Assembly (NCBI GenBank): GCA_030598885.1
Contig: JAUVOZ010000119.1
Span: forward strand, 1 to 6,407
Direction of reading: 5' to 3'
From: Anaerolineae bacterium
GTDB taxonomy: Bacteria > Chloroflexota > Anaerolineae > Anaerolineales > E44-bin32
DNA: 6,407 nt
Position numbers and translations under genes: made by a program. Below are positions 1 to 5,099 of this stretch, piece by piece (the stretch's first letter is position 1; every line of letters begins with the position of its first letter). The notes beneath the pieces are model-generated. The model made no database searches, was not told the DNA's origin, and worked only from the letters and a program-made list of their open reading frames with translations.

Positions 1-41
1 ATACATAGCTTGCCCCGCATAACGTCGCCAGAATTTGTCAT
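1..41 (-). CDS. Possible 5' end of a further gene, cut by the window edge
   Basis: On the minus strand an AGGAG motif (53-57) lies 11 nt before an ATG at 39-41. That ATG opens a frame reading MTNSGDVMRGKLC up to the edge. A second frame through the same bases reads DVLDDKFWRRYAGQAMY, which looks more protein-like (it resembles the first residues of some SAM-dependent methyltransferases), but it has no ATG, GTG or TTG start after the ribosome-binding site. An ATG at 48-50 sits close to that site but reaches a stop after two codons. One extra T in the run at 44-47 would join that ATG to the second frame. Only 13 to 17 codons are visible, so neither the product nor the correct frame can be decided. 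The position, just past the hydrolase stop, suggests the next gene of the same operon. Confidence 0.3.
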   Translation of the reverse strand, partial: MTNSGDVMRGKLC

Positions 42-55
42 CTAAAACATCTCTC

Positions 56-70
56 CTGATCCCTAATCCT
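56..70. repeat. Short second copy of the G-rich heptamer motif
   Basis: On the minus strand GGATTAGGGATCAGG covers the stop codon of the hydrolase and the gap after it. It consists of the same GGATTA / GGGATCA units found at 2261-2348. It is short and could be chance, but the same units at two gene boundaries of this cluster suggest a dispersed intergenic repeat family. Confidence 0.4.
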
Positions 71-716
71 TTTGTAAAAACTCAAGCACTTCTCCCACAA
101 CCATCTTCACCGCCTCCAATGACGCCTTTAAATTCCCAGTAACATCCATACTGTGATCGGCGCCCTTAATCACCGTCAACTCGAAGGGGCGCCCAGCAAG
201 CAAGGATTCCAACGCTTGAGGGTCGTAGAAACGATCCTGCGTTCCAATCGCAAGGTAGGCGGGCTGGTCTGTCTGGTTAAAGATCGGGTCGAAGAACGGC
301 ATACCCAGTGGAGGTGTCAAGTAAGCTGCACGGGCTCCAGCTAGATAAGGCTCCGTCTGACAAAGGAGTGCTACCACAGCTGCTCCGAGCGATTTTCCTA
401 TCAGACCGAGCCGTGGATACTCCCTCTCCTCTAAGACCGCCCCAACTGCTGCGCGACATTCTTCCAACAGGCCGGAAATCGCATCGGTGGAAAAGGGTTC
501 CATCGTCAATTGAAAACCATAGGTCAGAGCAAGCGTGTCCCAGCCGGCAGCTCCTAGCAGCTCACTCGGGTAATACAACATCGGACCGTCCATACCGTAA
601 TTCCCGCCAGGAAAAGTCACCAACAAGCCTTGGGCATCTCCCTCTTGACGATAGAACTTATGCACAAGCGGGCGACCTTCAATAGTCTTTAGCGGCAGGT
701 ATACCCGATCAGCCAT
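63..716 (-). CDS. Small alpha/beta hydrolase
   Basis: A 217-residue cytoplasmic protein of the alpha/beta-hydrolase fold, with no signal peptide or membrane segment seen. The nucleophile elbow GKSLG puts the catalytic Ser at about residue 109. The acid is probably Asp161 in AIGTQDRFYDP, and the His is 188 in GADHSMD. Spacing and order (Ser-Asp-His) fit an intact triad, and an early FPGG stretch (about residues 35-38) could provide the oxyanion loop. The substrate cannot be told; dienelactone-hydrolase-like or esterase roles are possible. The start at 716 is preferred over the ATG at 740 because a strong purine-rich Shine-Dalgarno (AAGGGAAGGAGGGG) lies just before 716 and would otherwise be translated. 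The gene follows the propeller gene by 92 bp on the same strand and may be read from the same transcript. Confidence 0.85.
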   Translation of the reverse strand: MADRVYLPLKTIEGRPLVHKFYRQEGDAQGLLVTFPGGNYGMDGPMLYYPSELLGAAGWDTLALTYGFQLTMEPFSTDAISGLLEECRAAVGAVLEEREYPRLGLIGKSLGAAVVALLCQTEPYLAGARAAYLTPPLGMPFFDPIFNQTDQPAYLAIGTQDRFYDPQALESLLAGRPFELTVIKGADHSMDVTGNLKASLEAVKMVVGEVLEFLQKD

Positions 717-730
717 GACCCCTCCTTCCC
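717..730 (-). promoter_or_regulatory. Strong ribosome-binding site fixing the hydrolase start
   Basis: Read on the minus strand, a long purine run containing AAGGAGGGG ends only a few bases before the ATG at 714-716. It is inside the longer frame that begins at 740. Such a strong Shine-Dalgarno match supports the internal ATG as the true start. Confidence 0.7.
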
Positions 731-808
731 TTGCAATCAAGCATTTGCCAGTATACGGTAACCTGATTTCATGTTTTTTTCTCTAGACAGTTCCCCCGAT
801 AACCTGCA

Positions 809-2233
809 TTAAGGAATCCATTGCGGCAGATATCCACCAATAACCAACTGGCTTTGTCCCCCTCCCTCGATCTCATACAACCAGATTTCACCCGGCTGGG
901 CTATGTCCATCCGATTTTTTCGCAAGCAGACCAGGGTTGACGAATCGGGACTCCAGGCTAATGACGAATAGCCATAAAACGACTCGTCCGTCAATTGTCT
1001 GGCTTCTGAGCCATCAGGCCTCATGATCCACAACTGCCGACCAAGCGTCCAGCGGTCCTCTTCCAGGTATTTGCGGGTGAAAGCGATCCATTCTCCATCG
1101 GGGGAATATACAGGCGATGCATCCTCCACCCTGCCTGCTTGCTCACCGGTGAGATCCATCGTGATGCCGGTAGTCACCTCCACTTGGTAAAGATGGCTAT
1201 AGAAGTAAGCCAGATCATCAATCTCCCCTTCTTCCTCGCCAACATCAACTTGGGGGAAGACGATCTCAGACATGAGCAAGAAAACACCGTCCGGCGACCA
1301 GGAGCCTTTCAGTCCTAAATTGTTTGGGATGTGGTTGAAAGGCTGCGGCTCGGGACCGAGCGTAACATCCACCAGCGCGATCTCCATCAGCGTGTGGTCA
1401 TAATAAGCCAACCATCCGGTGGGCGACCAACTAGGATTAGAGGTGATGTGATCACCAACTCCAACATGTGAGGCTTCAACTTCCCCATTCCAGCTTATCG
1501 TCCAAACCTGACTCGCCCCAAGGACCGGTTTCCCGGCCGCCCCTACTGTGAGTTCGAGCCGCTCAAATGCTAATATGTTCCCCTCCGGCTCGAGCGCCAA
1601 CGCCTGGCACAGAACTCTCTCAGGACATGGATAAATCAGATTCTGTTCCCCGCTAGTAAGGTCGAGTAAGCGCAAGTCGCTGCCGCCGTCCTCGCGCGCC
1701 TCGGCGTAGATAATCCTATTTCCGTCGTTGCTCAGCGTGTAATCGATCACGCCCAAAGGCGTCTCAGTAAGTCGGTTCGTCTCACTCCCATCGAGCGAAA
1801 CGGTGTAGAGATCAGCCTGATCACCCGCCGGCCACAGGTAAAGGATGCGCGGTGCCCCGACAGTAAACGACCATGATCGACCCCGCAGCATAGGCAGGAA
1901 TCGAGTCGATCGGGCACCGCCAGTCAATTGAACGGTGACCGTGCTCCCCTCCGGCCATGCTTCAAGCGGCTCGAAAACAAGCGTATTCCCATCCCACACG
2001 AGGTGGCCGAAGAGCGGTGGATCGATCGTCAGCCGGGTCTCCACCGAGTGTACGTCCATTGGCTGGTTAAAGGTTAGGCTGATGTGTGCCGTGGAGGGAA
2101 CCCCATGACTATCGGGAGCAGGGGTCAACTTATCCATTCTTGGCGCGGCGAGGATAGCCACGAGAAAAAATCCCACAAAAATGCCGAGAATTATTAATTG
2201 GTGTACAGAGAAGCGCCGAAGAGGTTTCATCAT
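809..2233 (-). CDS. Membrane-anchored Ig-like plus TolB-type beta-propeller protein
   Basis: A 474-residue protein predicted to act outside the cytoplasm. Residues 1-10 are basic and residues 11-30 are strongly hydrophobic (LIILGIFVGFFLVAILAA), giving an uncleaved signal anchor or signal peptide. Residues about 36-125 look like an SbsA/Big_5 Ig-like domain (ISLTFNQPMD ... WSFTVG). From about 130 to the end runs a WD40-like/TolB propeller with repeated blade motifs: LYTVSLDGSETNRLT, WSPTG, WSPDG, YSPDGEWIAFTR, LWIMRPDGSEARQLT, AWSPDSSTL. An acidic stretch (GEEEGEIDD, about 332-340) looks like a loop between blades. Such propellers are usually protein- or ligand-binding scaffolds; no catalytic motif was seen. 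Two adjacent ATGs (2233, 2230) follow AAGGA at about 12-15 nt, so either may be used. It lies 117 bp after the isomerase gene on the same strand. The partner is unknown. Confidence 0.85.
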   Translation of the reverse strand: MMKPLRRFSVHQLIILGIFVGFFLVAILAAPRMDKLTPAPDSHGVPSTAHISLTFNQPMDVHSVETRLTIDPPLFGHLVWDGNTLVFEPLEAWPEGSTVTVQLTGGARSTRFLPMLRGRSWSFTVGAPRILYLWPAGDQADLYTVSLDGSETNRLTETPLGVIDYTLSNDGNRIIYAEAREDGGSDLRLLDLTSGEQNLIYPCPERVLCQALALEPEGNILAFERLELTVGAAGKPVLGASQVWTISWNGEVEASHVGVGDHITSNPSWSPTGWLAYYDHTLMEIALVDVTLGPEPQPFNHIPNNLGLKGSWSPDGVFLLMSEIVFPQVDVGEEEGEIDDLAYFYSHLYQVEVTTGITMDLTGEQAGRVEDASPVYSPDGEWIAFTRKYLEEDRWTLGRQLWIMRPDGSEARQLTDESFYGYSSLAWSPDSSTLVCLRKNRMDIAQPGEIWLYEIEGGGQSQLVIGGYLPQWIP

Positions 2234-2260
2234 ATGTCGAGAATAATCCTTGGGAAGACA

Positions 2261-2348
2261 AAGGGGTCAGGGATTGGGGATCAGTCAGCCGGGATCAGGT
2301 GCAAACTATCCTAATACCTTATCCGTAATCCCTGATCCCTGATCCCTT
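2261..2348. repeat. Imperfect palindrome of G-rich heptamers in the isomerase-propeller gap
   Basis: The arms 2261-2281 and 2328-2348 pair over 21 positions: 18 Watson-Crick and three G-T (2266/2343, 2275/2334, 2276/2333), around a 46-nt loop. Each arm is a tandem of 7-base units close to GGGATCA or GGGATTA; a further GGGATCAGG copy sits in the loop at 2291-2299. Because the three non-canonical pairs are G-U in plus-strand RNA but C-A or A-C in minus-strand RNA, the hairpin is stronger as plus-strand RNA although both flanking genes read minus. The four G-tracts at 2263-2293 (loops about 3, 3 and 11) could also form a G-quadruplex. Possible roles are mRNA stabilisation, attenuation between the genes, or simply a dispersed repeat; no downstream U-run supports a classical terminator. 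Confidence 0.65.
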
Positions 2349-2350
2349 CA

Positions 2351-3415
2351 TTACATTTCCGCTCTAACGAGTATTTCTTTAAGTCCCTCGATCGCCGCGA
2401 CTGGCGTGGGGTCAATCCCATATGCCATGGCCAAGTAATAGGCGGTGTAATCTCCAAAGTGCAGGCACGTCCATTGCTGAGCAAGGCGGGTGTCGCCACG
2501 TGCCTGGATGACATTAGTGCCAAATCCTTCCACCATAAGTATGCGGTTGGTAGCGTCCACCCGGATGATATTGCGCGGATGATTTAGCGAAGCCCGCAGG
2601 AAGACCACCATTGTGGAGCCAAAAAGAGATTCGGGTTGCACCACCCCGGCCACCATGTTGTGATCCGCCTCGGGAAGTTCCTCAAACTGGGCCACCGATT
2701 TGGCCAGTTCAGAGACCTGGGTGCGCCAGCGGCGGGCGACAGGCGCCAACAAACCGGCCCCAACGATCGTCGGCCATCGCTCCATCATCTGACCAGCCAA
2801 GCGTTTGGCTGGATTCTGGGTCACCGGTATATCAGCCCGCAACTTCTTTTGTTGTCGATTCATAGCCGCCACCGAGTCGACCACCTCATCGGTCGTATCT
2901 GGGATCAAATCCTGACGAGCGAGGGCAGCCAGAAGCAGGCCGAACGAGTAACCCACTGCTGCTCGCGGCTGTCCACTATGCTCGAATCTCCACAAAGGGA
3001 CGCTATGGTCCCCTGCACGGCGCGCTAACTCACCACCGGTGGTTATCGCCATCAAGCTCACCCCCGCTTCTCTCCCCCGTTCAAAGGCGCTGAGGGTCTC
3101 CTCGGTGTTACCGGAATGAGAGGCGGTGATCACCAGCGTTCCTGGACCAGAAGCAAAGGCCGGTAGATCATAATTACGCCATACAATCACCGGAATGGAC
3201 ATGCGCGGCGCGACATAAGCCGCAAGAAGATCGCCGCCGATGGCCGAACCACCCATACCGGCGATCACCACCTGTCGTATCCCTTCCACTATAGGTAGAG
3301 GCAAACTCTGGCCTAAGTCCCAGGCAGCCTGCAGTTGATCTGGCAGTCCATCGATTTCCGCCAGCATGCCCTCGGGATCAACTTCATGGAACCGATCCTG
3401 TTCGTCCAGGTTCAT
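2351..3415 (-). CDS. Bifunctional phosphoglucose/phosphomannose isomerase (SIS-domain)
   Basis: A 354-residue cytoplasmic enzyme of the PGI/PMI family. The family interconverts glucose-6-phosphate or mannose-6-phosphate with fructose-6-phosphate, feeding glycolysis and nucleotide-sugar synthesis. The N-terminal SIS domain shows GMGGSAIGGD (residues 53-62) and the sugar-phosphate loop ASHSGNTEET (98-107). By comparison with the archaeal enzymes, Arg151 (QPRAAVGY), Glu236 (QVSELAK) and His252 (DHN) match the conserved catalytic Arg, Glu and His; the 16-residue Glu-to-His spacing is kept. The C-terminus carries the usual YGIDPTPVAAIEGLKE segment. Length is normal for the family. Its ATG overlaps the rsmI stop in an ATGA (3412-3415), so translational coupling is likely. 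True bifunctionality is inferred from family membership; a single-activity isomerase remains possible. Confidence 0.92.
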   Translation of the reverse strand: MNLDEQDRFHEVDPEGMLAEIDGLPDQLQAAWDLGQSLPLPIVEGIRQVVIAGMGGSAIGGDLLAAYVAPRMSIPVIVWRNYDLPAFASGPGTLVITASHSGNTEETLSAFERGREAGVSLMAITTGGELARRAGDHSVPLWRFEHSGQPRAAVGYSFGLLLAALARQDLIPDTTDEVVDSVAAMNRQQKKLRADIPVTQNPAKRLAGQMMERWPTIVGAGLLAPVARRWRTQVSELAKSVAQFEELPEADHNMVAGVVQPESLFGSTMVVFLRASLNHPRNIIRVDATNRILMVEGFGTNVIQARGDTRLAQQWTCLHFGDYTAYYLAMAYGIDPTPVAAIEGLKEILVRAEM

Positions 3416-4233
3416 GTGTCCTCCAATGTCAGGCGGTAGACCTCACGTCGTTTCCAGCCGGCCTTGTCCGCCACTTCCCGGGCGGCTTCTGAGGGGGTGA
3501 GGCCCGAGGCCATTCGATCACGAAGCGCGGCCCGCACCTCCGACTCGTCCCACCGCACTCCAGTAGGCGCTCCCTTGATCACCAGGGTGAACTCCCCGCG
3601 AGGTTCAACCGCCGTGAAATGTTCCCGGATAGTGCGTAGTGAACCGCGCACAATCTCCTCATGCACCTTGGTCAATTCCCGGCAAACCGCTACCTGTCGT
3701 TCCGGTCCCAGGATTGTCTCCAAATCTTCAAGCGCTTCCCGTAGCCGATGACGCACTTCAAAAGCCAGCAGTGTGCGGCGCTCCTCGGTCAATTCGTCAA
3801 GTAAGTTTCGTCGTTCAACCGCCCGCCGTGGCAGGTAGCCAAGGAAGATGAATGAATCGGTCGGTAAGCCTGAAGCCACCAAGGCTGCAATCGGTGCTGA
3901 AGGACCAGGGATCGGGATGACCTGATAACCAGCATCTAAGACCGCACGAACCAGCAGGTAGCCGGGGTCTGACAAACCCGGCGTACCCGAATCGGAGACC
4001 AATGCCACATCGCCCTGATCCAACTCATTGATTAGACGTTTCAGACGCGCACGTTTATTGTGTTCATGATAGCTTATCAGTGATGTGGAGATTTGATAAT
4101 GGTTTAATAGTTTCCGCGTTTGTCGGGTATCCTCGGCGGCGATTAAATCCACCTCGCGCAGGATCCGCAACGCCCGATGTGTGAGGTCCTCAAGATTGCC
4201 GATCGGCGTAGCTACTAGATAGAGTGTGCCCAC
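3412..4233 (-). CDS. rsmI: 16S rRNA (cytidine-1402 2'-O)-methyltransferase RsmI
   Basis: A 273-residue cytoplasmic SAM-dependent methyltransferase of the tetrapyrrole-methylase fold. The family adds the 2'-O-methyl group to C1402 in the ribosomal P site. Hallmarks in order: GTLYLVATPIGNLEDLTHRA (2-21), AAEDTRQTRKLL (32-43), LVSDSGTPGLSDPG (78-91), IPGPSAPIAALVASGLPTDSF (108-128), CRELTKVHEE (184-193) and the small C-terminal helix-turn-helix-like tail (SGLTPSEAAREVADKAGWKRREVY, about 243-266). Length is close to E. coli RsmI. The usual FYESPHR motif is altered here to FEVRHR (158-163). The start is GTG at 4231-4233; no Shine-Dalgarno precedes it, while TACAAT ends 6 nt upstream, suggesting a leaderless transcript. 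It is the first gene of the minus-strand operon and overlaps the isomerase gene by 4 bp. Confidence 0.96.
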   Translation of the reverse strand: MGTLYLVATPIGNLEDLTHRALRILREVDLIAAEDTRQTRKLLNHYQISTSLISYHEHNKRARLKRLINELDQGDVALVSDSGTPGLSDPGYLLVRAVLDAGYQVIPIPGPSAPIAALVASGLPTDSFIFLGYLPRRAVERRNLLDELTEERRTLLAFEVRHRLREALEDLETILGPERQVAVCRELTKVHEEIVRGSLRTIREHFTAVEPRGEFTLVIKGAPTGVRWDESEVRAALRDRMASGLTPSEAAREVADKAGWKRREVYRLTLEDT

Positions 4234-4267
4234 GTCAGTATTGTAGCAGAGGGTTAATGATTGTGAT
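4233..4267 (-). promoter_or_regulatory. Probable rsmI promoter with leaderless start
   Basis: On the minus strand TACAAT (4240-4245) matches the -10 consensus at 5 of 6 positions. The best -35 candidate is weak: ATCACA at 4262-4267, 4 of 6, spacer 16. The discriminator ACTGAC is exactly 6 nt, which would place transcript position +1 on the G of the GTG start. The absence of any Shine-Dalgarno upstream agrees with this. Confidence 0.5.
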
Positions 4268-4290
4268 TGATTGCTTGTCCATTAACCCTC
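4249..4290. promoter_or_regulatory. Perfect 11-bp inverted repeat upstream of rsmI, candidate operator
   Basis: GAGGGTTAATG (4249-4259) and CATTAACCCTC (4280-4290) are exact reverse complements separated by 20 nt. Arm-to-arm repeat distance is 31 bp, near three helical turns, so both half-sites would face the same side of the DNA. The inner arm lies in the spacer of the proposed rsmI promoter and the outer arm lies upstream of the -35. A regulator binding site is the simplest reading; which protein binds is unknown. If transcribed it could also form a hairpin. Confidence 0.55.
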
Positions 4291-4445
4291 GATAATACCC
4301 TTGGAAATTTAGGAAATCCTGATGCTAACCACACTATGATATGGTAAACGATAGTCAACACCATTCATGAGTATCAAGGGCAAAACAACATCAACGACAC
4401 TCAGGATGCAATCAACAAAATAACGAATTGAACGTGAATAAGGTC
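4291..4445. other. AT-rich divergent intergenic stretch, nothing clear
   Basis: This non-coding stretch separates the rsmI regulatory region from the AbiE promoter. It is visibly richer in A and T than the minus-strand genes. Only a short direct repeat (GGAAAT at 4303 and 4312) and an 18-codon frame without a ribosome-binding site (4367-4423) were seen. No RNA gene or mobile-element end was recognised. Confidence 0.5.
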
Positions 4446-4481
4446 TGGACATGAAGGCAATAATTGGTTATAATGTGTGCA
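4446..4481 (+). promoter_or_regulatory. Sigma70-type promoter of the AbiE operon
   Basis: TGGACA (4446-4451, 5 of 6 to consensus) and TATAAT (4469-4474, perfect) are separated by exactly 17 bp, giving a predicted transcript start near 4481. The ATG at 4451 overlaps the -35 box and lies before the transcript start, so it cannot be used from this promoter. This moves the antitoxin start to 4517. Confidence 0.8.
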
Positions 4482-4518
4482 AATCCTTAGCAATATACGA
4501 AGGTTTAGCACACAATAT
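4470..4518. promoter_or_regulatory. 19-bp-arm inverted repeat over the AbiE promoter, candidate autoregulatory operator
   Basis: The left arm ATAATGTGTGCAAATCCTT (4470-4488) and the reverse complement of the right arm (4500-4518), ATATTGTGTGCTAAACCTT, agree at 16 of 19 positions around an 11-nt centre. The shared core is TGTGTGC. The left arm covers the -10 and predicted transcript start; the right arm covers the ribosome-binding region and start codon. Known AbiEi antitoxins repress their own operon by binding inverted repeats in the promoter, so this is the expected site for the product of the first gene. That assignment is inference. Confidence 0.7.
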
Positions 4519-5098
4519 GAGCTCACCAAACTTCAATACCCTGTATGAAATCACTGAGGGACAGGCTGGTTACTTTACCGCACGCCAAGCCGGCGAGGCT
4601 GGATACTCTTGGGAGCGCCTTTCATATTATGCAAAAACAGGCCGCTTTCAACGCGTATCCCATGGAATATATCGCCTTGTTCACTTTCCATCATCACCAT
4701 TTGAGGATCTTTATATCTCTTGGCTACGTACAGGTCTAGATTCAGTCATCTCTCACGAAAGTGCACTCTCCATCTACGATCTATCAGACATAATCCCCAG
4801 TGAAATCCATATTACAGTACCCAGAACTGCCTCCCGCCGTCGCAGAGGCATCCGTCTGCATACCAACCGGTTCAAGCCGGAGGACGTCACATGGCGGGAG
4901 GGGCTCAAGGTGACAACCGTTCCTCGAACTATCGCAGATGTAGCAGCAACGGGACTGGCAAAAGAGTTCGTACATCAGGCAATCCAGCAAGCAATACAAC
5001 GAGGCCTCACAGACCGAGATGCACTTTTAGAGATGGCATCGCGGCGAGGTGGTAGACCAAGCAGGCTTATCGCTGAGGCATTAGCAGAGGAGAGATAG
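4517..5098 (+). CDS. AbiEi-like antitoxin and autorepressor (type IV toxin-antitoxin)
   Basis: A 193-residue cytoplasmic protein. Residues about 15-55 form the N-terminal winged helix-turn-helix seen in AbiEi-type antitoxins (GYFTARQAGEAGYSWERL, then a basic RFQRVSHGIYRL wing). The remainder (about 62-193) matches the usual C-terminal antitoxin region: SHESAL (79-84), IHITVPR (97-103), a basic RRRRG turn (107-111) and TTVPRTIADVA (133-143). In this family the N-terminal domain binds the operon promoter and the C-terminal domain neutralises the toxin's effect without stable complex formation. The start at 4517 is chosen because the upstream ATG (4451) lies inside the -35 box; a weak GAAGG at 4499-4503 precedes it by 13 nt, rather long. 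It is followed after 1 nt by the toxin gene. The symbol abiEi would fit, but the subfamily cannot be confirmed by eye. Confidence 0.85.
   Translation: MSSPNFNTLYEITEGQAGYFTARQAGEAGYSWERLSYYAKTGRFQRVSHGIYRLVHFPSSPFEDLYISWLRTGLDSVISHESALSIYDLSDIIPSEIHITVPRTASRRRRGIRLHTNRFKPEDVTWREGLKVTTVPRTIADVAATGLAKEFVHQAIQQAIQRGLTDRDALLEMASRRGGRPSRLIAEALAEER
5088..5092 (+). promoter_or_regulatory. Ribosome-binding site of the toxin gene
   Basis: AGGAG lies inside the last codons of the antitoxin gene, 7 nt before the GTG at 5100-5102. With the antitoxin stop (5096-5098) only 1 nt from that GTG, terminating ribosomes could reinitiate, coupling toxin output to antitoxin translation. It also supports GTG as the toxin start. 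Confidence 0.7.
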
Positions 5099-5099
5099 C

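Noticed and set aside
308..685. 125-codon open frame on the plus strand inside the hydrolase gene
   Set aside because: It is antisense to a gene with a clear catalytic triad, and its product has no recognisable motif.
717..740. Longer N-terminus of the hydrolase from the ATG at 740
   Set aside because: Its eight extra codons consist largely of the strong Shine-Dalgarno that serves the ATG at 716.
743..780. TATACT and a T-run (775-781) between the propeller and hydrolase genes as promoter or terminator
   Set aside because: On the minus strand TATACT has no acceptable -35 partner, and the T-run lies on the strand opposite to the genes with no GC-rich stem before it.
2636..3028. 130-codon plus-strand frame inside the isomerase gene
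   Set aside because: It is a shadow of the well-supported isomerase frame, rich in His, Arg and Ser as typical of antisense frames in GC-rich genes.
4335..4340. TATGAT as an extra -10 box upstream of the AbiE promoter
   Set aside because: No -35-like hexamer is found 16-18 bp upstream, and a far better promoter lies at 4446-4474.
4367..4423. 18-codon frame (MSIKGKTTSTTLRMQSTK) in the divergent intergenic region
   Set aside because: It has no ribosome-binding site and no recognisable composition; frames this short arise readily by chance.
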